From NCBI GenBank assembly GCA_019753175.1, contig JAIELK010000005.1, forward strand, positions 47,947 through 111,946: a DNA stretch of 64,000 bases. The letters are read 5' to 3'. Shown one piece after another: positions 17,871-26,873 of the stretch (position 1 is its first letter; each line of letters opens with the position of its first letter). The notes beneath the pieces are model-generated. The model saw only the letters and a list, made by a program, of their open reading frames with translations, was not told where the DNA came from and searched no databases. The stretch is from Hyphomonadaceae bacterium. Its GTDB lineage: Bacteria; Pseudomonadota; Alphaproteobacteria; Caulobacterales; Aquidulcibacteraceae. The position numbers and the translations under genes were made by a program.

Positions 17871-18860
17871 ATGTTCAAGCCGCTGACGCGCGCCATCGCG
17901 GCCGCGCTCGCTCTGATAATCGCGCCTGCGGCGTTTGCGGACGGACCCGGCGACGCAGGGCCAGATCGCGCCGCCGCACCGGTCCGCGCCGCGCCGCTGC
18001 AACCCGCAGCGCAGACGCAGGCGCCGGCGGAAGGGCGCACGGGCATCATTTCACTCAACGATGGCGAGGTGACGCTCAACGTCCCGAACGGCTACCGCTT
18101 CTATCCGGCCACAGAAGCCTACGCGTACCTCCAACGCAGCAACGCCGCGGCGCCAAGCGGCGCGGTGCTCGGGCTCATCGCGCGCAGCGACGCCGATATC
18201 CGCTCCGCCGATGCCTGGGCGACGGTGGTGAGCTACGATGCCATCGGCTATGTGCAGCCGGAGACGGCGTCAGGCTTGTCAAACGCCAACTTCGAAGAGG
18301 ACGTGCGCGCCGCGCGCCGCGCTCAAAGCCGCGCCTTCGAGGGGTTCGCGTCGCCGCCAGCCTTCGACGCCGCAGCACCGCAAGTCGTGTGGGCGGAACG
18401 GGCGGCCGCGCCAGGCGCTGGCGGCAAGGACTTCCGGTACGAGCAAAAGACCATGGGCCGGTATGGCGTCGCCTGTCTCACCTCGATCGGCGCCGCAGAT
18501 CAAATGGACGAGATCGTCGCCTCCGCAGCCAATTTGCAGGCGATGCTGTCCTTCCCAGAGGGGCGCCGTCACGCCGACTTCGCGCCGGCGAGCGATCAGG
18601 TGTCGTCGTACTCTGTGCCGGGCCTCGTCACCGGCGTCCCGGCCAGCGTACAGGCGGCAGCGCTACCGGCTGCAAATGGACAAGCGCAGACCGCGTTCGG
18701 CGGCCTGGCGGGCTGGTTTCCATGGATCGCGCTCGGCGTGATCGTCGTCGCCATCGGCGGCTATATGCTGATGCGCAAGCGCGACGATGACGAGGATGAA
18801 GACGAAGACGAGGACGACGATCGGCCCGCGGCCGAGGCAGCGGCTCCGGAGAAAGCTTAA
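17871..18860 (+). CDS. DUF2167-domain membrane protein with acidic cytoplasmic tail
   Basis: 329 residues. A signal peptide (to about residue 23, ALA/FADG) leads into a periplasmic DUF2167 domain, recognised by ISLNDGEVTLNVPNGYRFY and SYDAIGYVQ. One C-terminal transmembrane helix (about 285-303) ends in MRKRDDD and a very acidic tail of Asp/Glu repeats. Function of the family is unknown; it co-occurs with DUF350 proteins, as here. ATG 17871 gives the signal peptide; the open frame upstream lies inside pyrF. Confidence 0.82.
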   Translation: MFKPLTRAIAAALALIIAPAAFADGPGDAGPDRAAAPVRAAPLQPAAQTQAPAEGRTGIISLNDGEVTLNVPNGYRFYPATEAYAYLQRSNAAAPSGAVLGLIARSDADIRSADAWATVVSYDAIGYVQPETASGLSNANFEEDVRAARRAQSRAFEGFASPPAFDAAAPQVVWAERAAAPGAGGKDFRYEQKTMGRYGVACLTSIGAADQMDEIVASAANLQAMLSFPEGRRHADFAPASDQVSSYSVPGLVTGVPASVQAAALPAANGQAQTAFGGLAGWFPWIALGVIVVAIGGYMLMRKRDDDEDEDEDEDDDRPAAEAAAPEKA

Positions 18861-19204
18861 GCGGTAAAGACAGTGGCGTCGCGCACGGTGATGGGGATGC
18901 GCGTCAACCCCTCGCCGTTGCACGGGCCGCCAGCGCAAGCCCCGGTCTCGATCTCGAAGCTCGCGCCATGCGCGCCGCACACGATGTACCGCCCGGCTTG
19001 CACCACCACGCGTCCATCCGCGCACTGCAGCGGGTAGCCCGCGTGCGGACACCGGTTGATGAATGCGGCAATGCTTGACCCGCGTCGCGTCAGCAGCACC
19101 GAGACGCGCGCGCCAGCGTAAGCAACGTCCACGGCGGCGGCGCCTGGATCGTCAACAGCCGCAAGCGACGCGATCACCAGCCCCGCTGGCAGCATCGCTG
19201 TCAT
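18857..19204 (-). CDS. Rieske [2Fe-2S] ferredoxin-like protein
   Basis: 115 residues with both Rieske ligand pairs: Cys-x-His in [15 protein letters not shown] and Cys-x2-His in [12 protein letters not shown]. Soluble NirD/BphF-like size, so an electron carrier or a bound regulatory domain. Its ATG overlaps the gpsA stop (ATGA), so it is translated with gpsA. Its 3' end overlaps the DUF2167 stop from the opposite strand by four bases. Confidence 0.85.
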   Translation of the reverse strand: MTAMLPAGLVIASLAAVDDPGAAAVDVAYAGARVSVLLTRRGSSIAAFINRCPHAGYPLQCADGRVVVQAGRYIVCGAHGASFEIETGACAGGPCNGEGLTRIPITVRDATVFTA

Positions 19205-20202
19205 GCGCCTTCGGCGCGGAACGGACGCGAGAGCAATTGCTGGATCGCCTCGTCGATGCTGATGCGTTCGCCCACGATTGCATCGACCGCTGCGCAGATC
19301 GGCATCTCGACGCCATGCTTGGCGGCCAGCGCGACCACTGCCGGCGCGCTCTCTGCACCCTCGGCCACCGAGCGGCGCTCGGCGAGCACTTCTTTCAGCG
19401 CGCGCCCTTCGCCGAGCGCGGCGCCGAGCGACGTGTTGCGCGAGCTGAGCGACGCGCAGGTCAGCACGAGGTCGCCCAAGCCACAGAGACCCGAGAGCGT
19501 TTCCGCCTTCGCTCCCATCGCGAGCCCGAGGCGCGTGAGTTCGGCAAAGCCGCGTGTGATCAACGCCGCGCGCGCGCCATCTCCGAGTTGACGGCCCTGC
19601 GCTACCCCGCAAGCGATGGCGATGACGTTCTTGACCGCCCCTCCGATTTCGGCGCCGACAAGGTCGTCGGCGACGTAGGGACGAAAGGTCGGAAGTCCGA
19701 TGGTGGCGACGATGCGCCGCGCCAGTTCTGGATCCCGGCTGGCGATGGTGGTTGCGGTCGGCAGTCCGCGCGCGACGTCCTTGGCGAAGCCGGGGCCTGA
19801 CAGCACCGCGGCGCGCGCATCGGGGATCTCCTGGTCGAGCACCTCGGTCATCAGCGCCAGTGAGCCCCGCTCCACGCCCTTGGCGCAGAGCACGACCGGC
19901 GCGCGCGGCTGAAGATAAGGACGCAGGCCGCGCAGCACCGCGCGCATGTGCTGGGCCGGCGGAACGGCAAGCACAAGGTCCGACTGGGCTGCCTCCTCGA
20001 ACCCAGCGGTCGCTCTTACCGCCGGGTCGAGCTTCAGGCCGGGGAGGAACAGCACGTTTTCGCTGTCCCGGTTGACGCTCGTCACCACCTCCGGTTCACG
20101 CGCCCACAGCAACACCCGCCGACCCGCGGCCGCCGCCACTTGCGCCAGGGCCGTGCCCCAGGCCCCCCCTCCCAGAACGGTGACAGACGGATAATGGCCC
20201 AC
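19201..20202 (-). CDS. gpsA: Glycerol-3-phosphate dehydrogenase [NAD(P)+]
   Basis: Reduces dihydroxyacetone phosphate to sn-glycerol-3-phosphate for phospholipid synthesis. 333 residues. The N-terminal Rossmann motif [16 protein letters not shown], the catalytic Lys region [15 protein letters not shown] and the C-terminal [12 protein letters not shown] are all present. The downstream Rieske gene overlaps it. Transcribed away from the TetR gene at 20254. Confidence 0.95.
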   Translation of the reverse strand: MGHYPSVTVLGGGAWGTALAQVAAAAGRRVLLWAREPEVVTSVNRDSENVLFLPGLKLDPAVRATAGFEEAAQSDLVLAVPPAQHMRAVLRGLRPYLQPRAPVVLCAKGVERGSLALMTEVLDQEIPDARAAVLSGPGFAKDVARGLPTATTIASRDPELARRIVATIGLPTFRPYVADDLVGAEIGGAVKNVIAIACGVAQGRQLGDGARAALITRGFAELTRLGLAMGAKAETLSGLCGLGDLVLTCASLSSRNTSLGAALGEGRALKEVLAERRSVAEGAESAPAVVALAAKHGVEMPICAAVDAIVGERISIDEAIQQLLSRPFRAEGA

Positions 20203-20253
20203 TGCCCTGAATCCTTCATTGAACGTTCAGGCGAAACCGGATAACCTTACGCG

Positions 20254-20898
20254 ATGGATGACAAAGTCAGCACGCGCGACCGCATACTCCACGCGGCCAT
20301 GACGCGCATCAAGCACTATGGCTACGGCAAGACCACCATGGCCGAGATCGCCGCCGATTGCGACATGTCGCCGGGCAACATCTATCGCTTCTTCGAGGCC
20401 AAAATCGATATCGCCGAGGCCATGGCGCGCCTCCACTACGCCGAGGTGCAAGCCGAGCTGGGGGCCATTGCGCGCAAGAAGGACGTGCCCGCCGACCACC
20501 GCCTGCGAGAGATTTTTCGCAAGCGGCTCCGCGATTCCTTCCACCTCTTTGAGGAAAACGCCAAGATTCTTGAAGTGGCTGAGGTTTTGCACCGCGACCG
20601 TCCGCTGCTTGCCAACGAGCACCTGGCGGCGGAGCGGGTGTTTCTGACCGCGTTGCTCGAAGAGGGCGAAACCGCTGGCGTGTTCGCGCCGGGCGACCAC
20701 GCCTTCACGGCTGAGATGATCCAGTCCGCGACGATGAAGTTCTCCGTGCCACAGCTGTTCAGCAAGCTGAGCTTGCCCCGCCTCGAGCGAGAGCTGGAGG
20801 GCGTGTTGGATCTCATTCTCAACGGCCTCTATCGGCGGGGGGAGGCAACCTCGGCCCGGCGCACGACACCGAAGGAAGCCGTCCGTGCTGATGCCTGA
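20254..20898 (+). CDS. TetR/AcrR-family transcriptional regulator
   Basis: 214 residues: N-terminal TetR DNA-binding domain (STRDRILHAAMTRIKHYGYG then TTMAEIAADCDMSPGNIYRF) and a variable ligand-binding C-terminal domain (TetR_C-like). Divergent from gpsA with a 51-bp gap, so it might control gpsA and itself. Ligand unknown. Confidence 0.88.
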   Translation: MDDKVSTRDRILHAAMTRIKHYGYGKTTMAEIAADCDMSPGNIYRFFEAKIDIAEAMARLHYAEVQAELGAIARKKDVPADHRLREIFRKRLRDSFHLFEENAKILEVAEVLHRDRPLLANEHLAAERVFLTALLEEGETAGVFAPGDHAFTAEMIQSATMKFSVPQLFSKLSLPRLERELEGVLDLILNGLYRRGEATSARRTTPKEAVRADA

Positions 20899-20985
20899 AG
20901 ATTTTTGATTTTGTTTATTGCTTATTGTTTCTGACGGTGCTATAGACTGTCCCTGTTGTTCACTCTGAGCCAGGAGCCAGCCGCC

Positions 20986-21099
20986 ATGACCGCCAACCGT
21001 CCCTCTTCATTGCTGATGGCCGCGTTCTTCGCGATCGCCGCAATCCTCGTCACCGCAGCCAGCGCCCCGCTGGTTCAGGTCGCCGCCTTGATCGTCTAA
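20986..21099 (+). CDS. Tiny single-span membrane peptide, 37 aa (first of a pair)
   Basis: ATG 20986 to TAA 21099 encodes 37 residues: a polar start MTANRPSSLL and one hydrophobic helix ending APLVQVAALIV. AGGAG lies 11 nt upstream of the ATG, preceded by an AT-rich stretch likely to hold a promoter. It shares its layout with the peptide at 21284. Too short for routine gene calling. Role unknown; regulatory membrane peptide or type I toxin-like are possibilities. Confidence 0.55.
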   Translation: MTANRPSSLLMAAFFAIAAILVTAASAPLVQVAALIV

Positions 21100-21283
21100 A
21101 CGCGCTTCGCAGACGCGAACGGATCATGCTTCCAAGTTGCTAAAATGCAATGTAGTATTAATTATACCTGCAAAACAGCATAGCTGAGGGGCCAATTTCC
21201 GGACTAGCGCACGCGGTCAGGCGGGTCCATCTCACCGTAATCGATGTTCGCATGTGCAGCATCGACCGTTTTAGGAGCACACC

Positions 21284-21400
21284 ATGTCAGCGCAACATTT
21301 GCCGGGTTCGGCCCGTGCCATCGCCGTGGTGATCGCCGTCGCGTTGGTCGCAACCGCCCTCGCCCCGGTGATTTTCACCGCTGCGCGCGTCGTCGCCTAG
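21284..21400 (+). CDS. Tiny single-span membrane peptide, 38 aa (second of a pair)
   Basis: ATG 21284 to TAG 21400, 38 residues: [16 protein letters not shown], then a hydrophobic span ending [17 protein letters not shown] lies 8 nt before the ATG. The design (short polar head, one helix, Ala-Pro-Val/Leu, small-residue tail) matches the 37-aa peptide 184 bp upstream, so the pair may be an old duplication. Its stop overlaps the tsaD stop on the other strand. Confidence 0.55.
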   Translation: MSAQHLPGSARAIAVVIAVALVATALAPVIFTAARVVA

Positions 21401-22488
21401 GCTTTAGCGCCCTTGCGCCCGGGCTTATGGCTCGGGCGCAAGCGGGCCGCCATTTCGTCCAGCGGCCACCGCGGCCGGGCCGGAAATGACAGGTCGTCAC
21501 TGAATCCAAGCCGCAATCGTTCTGCGCCCGCCAGGGCGATCATCGCCGCGTTGTCAGTGCACCATTTGAGCGGGGGGGCGTTGAAGTCATAGCCTCGTTC
21601 GGCAGCAAGTTCTTCCAGACGCGCTCTGATCGCCTGGTTCGCCGCCACGCCTCCGGCGGCCACGAGTCGCCCCGTCGCCCCCCACATCGGATCGAACAGC
21701 CGCATCGCGTTTGTGGTGCGATCGGCCACGACATCCAGGATCGCAGCCTGGAAGCTTGCGCACAGATCAGCCTTGTCCTGATCGCTCGGGTGGCCCAAAC
21801 GCGCCACCTCTCGCGCGCATGCCGTCTTCAGCCCGGCAAACGAGAAGTCGCAGCCCTCGCGCCCCAGCATGGGTCGCGGCAGCGCAAAGCGCGTGGAATC
21901 GCCCTGGCGGGCGGCCGCTTCAACCAAGGGTCCGCCCGGAAATCCGAGATCAAGCAGCTTGGCGACCTTGTCGAAAGCCTCGCCTAGAGCGTCGTCGATC
22001 GTCGTGCCCAAGCGGCGATACACACCGACATCGAGTACGGCGATGAACTGGCAGTGGCCGCCTGAAACGAGCAGCAGAAGATATGGGAATGTCGCGCCAC
22101 CCGTGGCCAGGCGGGGTGACAGGGCGTGACCCTCCAGATGATTGACCGCGACCAAAGGCTTGTCGTGCGCCAGCGCGATTGCCTTGCCGGCCAGCAGGCC
22201 GACCATCACCCCGCCGATCAGTCCAGGGCCCGCCGTCGCGGCGACGCCATCGAGATCGGCGAAACCCAACCCCGCCTCGCGCATGGCCGCGGCGATCGTG
22301 GCGTCCAATCCCTCGACGTGCGCGCGCGCCGCAATTTCGGGCACCACGCCCTTGTAAGGCGCATGATGTGCGACCTGACCGAGGATGATGTCCGACAGCA
22401 CCCGCGGTTCGCCATCTTCGAGTCGCAGCACCGCAGCCGCGGTTTCATCGCAGCTGGTCTCAATTCCGAGGACAGTGAGGCTGGCCAT
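21397..22488 (-). CDS. tsaD: tRNA N6-adenosine threonylcarbamoyltransferase TsaD
   Basis: Catalytic ASKHA-fold subunit that adds the threonylcarbamoyl group of t6A37 to ANN-decoding tRNAs. 363 residues. The N-terminus [15 protein letters not shown] and metal-binding NHLEGHALS are diagnostic, with VSGGHCQFI near 135. ATG 22488 is chosen because the family starts right there; upstream in-frame sequence overlaps hemC. Divergent from hemC, a common arrangement in alphaproteobacteria. Confidence 0.95.
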   Translation of the reverse strand: MASLTVLGIETSCDETAAAVLRLEDGEPRVLSDIILGQVAHHAPYKGVVPEIAARAHVEGLDATIAAAMREAGLGFADLDGVAATAGPGLIGGVMVGLLAGKAIALAHDKPLVAVNHLEGHALSPRLATGGATFPYLLLLVSGGHCQFIAVLDVGVYRRLGTTIDDALGEAFDKVAKLLDLGFPGGPLVEAAARQGDSTRFALPRPMLGREGCDFSFAGLKTACAREVARLGHPSDQDKADLCASFQAAILDVVADRTTNAMRLFDPMWGATGRLVAAGGVAANQAIRARLEELAAERGYDFNAPPLKWCTDNAAMIALAGAERLRLGFSDDLSFPARPRWPLDEMAARLRPSHKPGRKGAKA

Positions 22489-22553
22489 CGCGGCTGTCAG
22501 ATAGCGCGTCATGGCCCTCGCCGCGAGGGGGCTGCTGGGATACACCGCCCGCC

Positions 22554-23498
22554 ATGGCCGCCCCTCTCTTCCGCATCGGCGCGCGTGGTTCGCAGCTCTC
22601 GCTCGCCCAAACCGGGCAAACGCGCGCGCGCCTAGCTGCACGGCTTGGCGTGGCTGCGGACGCGCTGGAAATCGTGCCAATCGTCACTAGCGGCGACGCG
22701 ATCCAGGATCGCAGGCTGATTGAATCCGGCGGCAAAGGCCTCTTCACCAAGGAGCTCGATGAGGCCCTGCTCGATGGACGCATCGATCTCGCCGTGCATT
22801 CGCTGAAGGACGTACCGACGCGTTTGCCCGCCGGACTCTCGATCGCCTGCGTCCCGGAGCGTGAGGATCCCCGCGATGCATTCGTCTGTCTGCGGGCGCG
22901 CACGCTCGACGAACTCCCGAGCGGCGCCAACATCGGCACCGCGAGCTTGCGGCGGCAAGCGCAGGCGTTGTTCGCCCGCCCCGATCTCGGCGTGGTGACG
23001 CTGCGCGGTAATGTCGACACCCGGCTGCGCAAACTGGAGGCAGGCGAAGCAGACGCGACATTCCTGGCCATCGCTGGCCTGAAGCGGCTTGGACTCGAGG
23101 CACGCGCAGCAAGCCTGATCGATCCAGAGCAGATGCCTCCAGCCGCTTGCCAAGGCGCACTGGCGATAACAGCGCGCGCCGATGATGCGCGCGTGAGGGA
23201 CGCGCTGTCGGCTCTGCAATGTGTGCGCGCGCGCCGCGAAATCGAAGCAGAACGCGCATTCCTGGAAGCGCTCGATGGTTCGTGCCGCACGCCGTTGGGC
23301 GCACTCGCCCGCGCGGAGGGCGAAACGCTGTCGTTTGTCGGCGAGGCCTTGACGCCGGACGGAACCGCGCGCTGGCGGCGGAGGGAGACCATCACCTTTG
23401 GCGCAAACCCAGTTGCTGAAGCCCGTTCGTTGGGCCTGCGCATTGGCGCAGCAATTCGCCAAGAAGCGGGCGACGCACTCATCACGGACGAGCCATGA
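22554..23498 (+). CDS. hemC: Porphobilinogen deaminase (hydroxymethylbilane synthase)
   Basis: Polymerises four porphobilinogens to hydroxymethylbilane in haem synthesis. 314 residues. The dipyrromethane cofactor cysteine is Cys244 in [10 protein letters not shown], and [24 protein letters not shown] and [13 protein letters not shown] are conserved. The stop overlaps the hemD start by four bases (ATGA). Confidence 0.96.
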   Translation: MAAPLFRIGARGSQLSLAQTGQTRARLAARLGVAADALEIVPIVTSGDAIQDRRLIESGGKGLFTKELDEALLDGRIDLAVHSLKDVPTRLPAGLSIACVPEREDPRDAFVCLRARTLDELPSGANIGTASLRRQAQALFARPDLGVVTLRGNVDTRLRKLEAGEADATFLAIAGLKRLGLEARAASLIDPEQMPPAACQGALAITARADDARVRDALSALQCVRARREIEAERAFLEALDGSCRTPLGALARAEGETLSFVGEALTPDGTARWRRRETITFGANPVAEARSLGLRIGAAIRQEAGDALITDEP

Positions 23499-24175
23499 CT
23501 CTGCGCGTCGGAATCACGCGCGCCTTGCCTGAAGCAGAACGAACAGCCGCGCGCGTTCGCGTACGCGGCGCCGAACCGATCGTTGCGCCGCTGCTTACGA
23601 TTGTTCCCCGCTCGTTCGACAGGTCGATCGAGGGCGTGCAAGCGTTGGCCTTCACCAGCGCCAATGGCGTGCGCGCGTTCCCGTTTTCGCGCGAGGCCGC
23701 TGACCTTCCTGTGTTCGCGGTCGGCGACGCTACAGCGGATGCTGCGCGCGCGGCTGGATTTGTCCATGTGCACGCCGCCGGCGGCGACGTGCAGGCGCTC
23801 GCCGCCTTGCTGACGTCGGCGCTGAAGCCCGGCGCAGGGCGGGTTCTGCACATCAGCGGCGCGGACATCGCCGGCGATCTCGTCGACGCGCTTCGCGGCG
23901 TTGGCATCGATGCCGAGCGGCGCGTCGCCTACTCGGCCATCGCCGTGACAGCGCTCCCTGACGCCTATTACGGCCCCCTCGACGTCGTCCTCTTCCACAG
24001 CGCACGCGCAGCAGCGCTTTTCACAAAGCTGGGGGCGGGCCAGGCGTCGCGCTTGCAGGCGGCCTGTCTCAGCGAACAGGTCGCGCAGGCGGCCGGCAAA
24101 GCGGCTTGGAAGCGCGTGATTGTTGCGCCCGCGCCACGGGAAGAAGCGCTTTTGGACGCGTCGCTGGAGGCGTAA
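23495..24175 (+). CDS. hemD: Uroporphyrinogen-III synthase
   Basis: Closes hydroxymethylbilane to uroporphyrinogen III. 226 residues; HemD sequences diverge strongly, but LAFTSANGVRAFPF, VFAVGDATADAARAAG and VVLFHSARAAALF match the bilobed family pattern, and the overlap with hemC supports it. Confidence 0.88.
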   Translation: MTLRVGITRALPEAERTAARVRVRGAEPIVAPLLTIVPRSFDRSIEGVQALAFTSANGVRAFPFSREAADLPVFAVGDATADAARAAGFVHVHAAGGDVQALAALLTSALKPGAGRVLHISGADIAGDLVDALRGVGIDAERRVAYSAIAVTALPDAYYGPLDVVLFHSARAAALFTKLGAGQASRLQAACLSEQVAQAAGKAAWKRVIVAPAPREEALLDASLEA

Positions 24176-24304
24176 AACTCGCCCACTGGCGCAAGCGCTT
24201 GAGCCGCCTGTCCCCCGGGCCTAATTTCGGGCGAGGCCGCGCGAATCGTTCCGATGATGAAATCGCGGGCAATGTCTCAAAGAACGCGTTGAGACGGGGG
24301 GTCC

Positions 24305-25294
24305 ATGAGCAGAGACGACGATCTGGATCGCAATGGCGCCGAGCCGATCGACGCCGAGTACGAACCCGCCCACCGCGGCGAACGGCGCGGCATCAGCGGC
24401 GGCGCGGCCTTGCTGTTGGCCATCGCCGCTGCCGGCGCAGGTGCGGCGGGCGGCGCGATCGCACCGCGCCTGCCGGCGATCGACGCTGCGCTCGACTCCG
24501 TCGCTCCGATGGCGACGAACGACATGGGCGCCGAGGCTGCCGGCAGCGACACCGCATTTGAACAGCGCCTCGCCTCGGTCGAAGCGCTCCTGAATACGCC
24601 GCTCGACGTTGCCGCCAGTGGCGAAGCCGGTGACGGCGGCACTGCCGCGCGTGTGTTTGCGCTGCAGTCAGGCCTGCGCGACATGGAGCGGCAGCTCTCC
24701 GAATTGCCGACCTCAGCTGAGGTCGCCGCGCTCATCACCGAAGTGCGTCAGCTGCAGGAGGAACTGCCCGCTGTCGCCGCCGAAGCGCGCAGCGCGGCCA
24801 CCGCCGCACGCGCCTCATACGCCATCGTCGCCGCCGGTGAAGCCGCGCGCTCGTCGGGCTCGTTCGAGCAAGCGCACGCCGCGCTCGCGGCGCTGCTGCC
24901 CAACGACCCCAACGTCGCCGCACTCGCGCCGCTGGCGCGCACCGGCGCACCGACCCGCATCGAATTGCGCGATCGCTTCGAGCGTCTGGATGTCGAGATC
25001 ATCCGCGCCGCGCGGCAGAGCCAGGCGGGCGCCGGGTTTTGGGGTCGTATCCAGGCGGCGTTGGCGCAGTGGATCGTCGTTAGCCGCGCCGATGCCGGCG
25101 ATACGCCGGAAGGCATTGTCGCGCGGGCTGAACAAGCGCTCGCCGGCGATCGGCTCGCCGAGGCGATCGAGCACTTGAACCGTCTGCCAGAAGCGCCGAA
25201 GCGCGTTGCGCAGCCGTGGATCAACGACGCGCAGCGCCGGCTCGAGATCGACCAGCGCCTCGCCGCCATCCGACAAGAATTGTCGCGGAGCTAA
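24305..25294 (+). CDS. Mitofilin-like/HemX-type inner-membrane protein
   Basis: 329 residues. A charged cytoplasmic N-terminus is followed by a Gly/Ala-rich transmembrane helix (about 32-56) and a long Ala/Arg/Glu-rich region predicted as coiled coil, then helices ending QRRLEIDQRLAAIRQEL. Length and placement between hemD and hemY fit the alphaproteobacterial mitofilin-family protein. Thought to shape membranes or scaffold; not a haem enzyme as far as can be seen. hemY begins 6 bp later. Confidence 0.78.
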   Translation: MSRDDDLDRNGAEPIDAEYEPAHRGERRGISGGAALLLAIAAAGAGAAGGAIAPRLPAIDAALDSVAPMATNDMGAEAAGSDTAFEQRLASVEALLNTPLDVAASGEAGDGGTAARVFALQSGLRDMERQLSELPTSAEVAALITEVRQLQEELPAVAAEARSAATAARASYAIVAAGEAARSSGSFEQAHAALAALLPNDPNVAALAPLARTGAPTRIELRDRFERLDVEIIRAARQSQAGAGFWGRIQAALAQWIVVSRADAGDTPEGIVARAEQALAGDRLAEAIEHLNRLPEAPKRVAQPWINDAQRRLEIDQRLAAIRQELSRS

Positions 25295-25300
25295 GACTCG

Positions 25301-26713
25301 ATGTTGCGTGTCGCCCTTCTGCTCATCATCGCCGTAGCCGCCATGCTGGCGTCGTGGCAGATCGTCACGACTGACCCCGGCGAGGTGCAGGCGACGTGGG
25401 GCGGCTGGCAAATCCAGACCAGCGGCCTGTTCGCGCTGCTGATCCTGGTGGCGCTGGTCGCGCTGACGCTGCCGTTGCTGCGCCTGCTCATGTTTCTGAT
25501 GGATGCGCCAGGCCGCATCGGCAAGGCCAGCCAACGCGCGCGGGTGCGGCGCGGCCAGGAAGCGTTGGCGCTCGGCCTCATTGCCGCTGAAGCCGGCGAG
25601 TATGAAGACGCGCGCCGTCACGCCGACAAGGCGGAAGATTTGATCGACGAGCCGAGGCTTGCGCTGCTGCTACAGGCGCGTTCAGCGGAAGTCAGCGGCG
25701 ACACGGCTGGCGCTGAGCGCGCCTACGCCGGCATGCTGCAGAACGAAGACACGGAGGTGCTGGGGCGCAAGGGTCTGATGGCGGCGGCGCTGAAGCGCGG
25801 CGACCGCACCGCTGCGCGCGCGCATGCGGAAGCGGCACTCAAAGCCTCGAAGACCGCAGCATGGCCTTTCCAATATGCGTTCGACCTTTCGGTGCAAGCG
25901 CTGGACTGGGAAGCGGCGCTTGAGAACCTGGAGGTCGGCGACAAGCGTAAGCAGATCGACGACAAAGTCGCCAAACGGCGCCGTGCGGTGCTGATGAGCG
26001 CGCAGGCCGCGAAACTCGAGCGCGATCGCAGGCCCGACAAGGCCGCCGAAATGGCGCTCAAGGCGTTTCGGATCGTTCCGGCGTTTGCACCCGCGGCAGC
26101 GCTTGCGGCGCGGCTGCTGGTGATCGACGGCAAGCACGAGCGCGCGGCGTCGATCCTCGAAGAAGCCTGGGAGCATGGGCCGCATCCTGCGCTTGCGCAC
26201 GCTTATCGCGATCTCGTCCCTGGCGAGGGTCGCGAAGCGCGCGCTGCGCGGATGCGCGCGCTCGCCGACAAGCGCCGCGACCACCGCGAAAGCCGGATTG
26301 TTATGGCCGAACTCGCCATGGAGCGCGGCGATTGGGAGAACGCCCAAGCGATCCTCGACGATTGCTATCGCGAGAACCCCTCCTCGCGCATCTGCATTTT
26401 GTTCACGCAAGTTGCGCGCGGACGCGGCGACGACAATGGCGCGCGCACCTGGCTGGCGCAGGCCGCGGCCGCACCGCGCGAACCGGACTGGTCCGACCTC
26501 GATCCCGAGGGCCCAGCTTTCCTTTATGACGATAACGACTGGGCGCGGCTGGTGTACGTATTTGGCGACGGCGGCCAGCTGATCCATCCGCGCATGGAAC
26601 GCGGCGGCGCCGATGCGCTAGGACCGGTGCTTGCCCTGCCCGCCGCTGCACTCACGCCGCCGCGAGGCGTCACCGGCCCAGCGACCGAAGTGGAGGTCGA
26701 AGAAGTGCCGTAA
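25301..26713 (+). CDS. hemY: HemY-family tetratricopeptide membrane protein
   Basis: 470 residues with two N-terminal transmembrane helices (about 2-20 and 40-65) and the HemY_N motif ATWGGWQIQTSGLFALLIL. The remainder is TPR-like helical repeats. Named for its place in hem operons; its exact role in porphyrin metabolism is unsettled and it is not protoporphyrinogen oxidase of the Bacillus type. Last gene of the hem operon. Confidence 0.85.
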   Translation: MLRVALLLIIAVAAMLASWQIVTTDPGEVQATWGGWQIQTSGLFALLILVALVALTLPLLRLLMFLMDAPGRIGKASQRARVRRGQEALALGLIAAEAGEYEDARRHADKAEDLIDEPRLALLLQARSAEVSGDTAGAERAYAGMLQNEDTEVLGRKGLMAAALKRGDRTAARAHAEAALKASKTAAWPFQYAFDLSVQALDWEAALENLEVGDKRKQIDDKVAKRRRAVLMSAQAAKLERDRRPDKAAEMALKAFRIVPAFAPAAALAARLLVIDGKHERAASILEEAWEHGPHPALAHAYRDLVPGEGREARAARMRALADKRRDHRESRIVMAELAMERGDWENAQAILDDCYRENPSSRICILFTQVARGRGDDNGARTWLAQAAAAPREPDWSDLDPEGPAFLYDDNDWARLVYVFGDGGQLIHPRMERGGADALGPVLALPAAALTPPRGVTGPATEVEVEEVP

Positions 26714-26792
26714 GGCGCTTCCACCGGCTTGCCCTGGCGCGCGGCTGCGCGTAGGAAACCGCCCTCCCGCCGGCAGCAGCGCCGGTCCGTGG

Positions 26793-26868
26793 GCCGCCTT
26801 AGCTCAGCCGGTAGAGCGGCGCATTCGTAATGCGTAGGTCAGGTGTTCGAGTCACCTAGGCGGCACCA
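26793..26868 (+). tRNA. tRNA-Thr (anticodon CGT)
   Basis: A complete cloverleaf can be folded: acceptor GCCGCCT (26793-26799) pairs with AGGCGGC (26858-26864); D-arm AGCTCAGCCGGTAGAGC; anticodon loop TTCGTAA with CGT at 26826-26828; T-loop TTCGAGT; encoded 3' ACCA. 76 nt. It lies between hemY and the convergent OYE-like gene, and is intact, with no sign of integration. Confidence 0.95.
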
Positions 26869-26873
26869 TACCC

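Noticed and set aside
21100..21283. AT-rich stretch considered as a small RNA or CtrA site
   Set aside because: No TTAA-N7-TTAA match or hairpin clear enough to support it.
22460..23998. 512-codon open frame antisense to hemC/hemD
   Set aside because: Composition is the reverse-complement artefact of GC-rich coding; hemC and hemD are certain.
26793..26868. tRNA-Thr as an integration site
   Set aside because: Gene is intact and no repeated 3' fragment of it or integrase lies near; the element uses the tRNA-Arg fragment.
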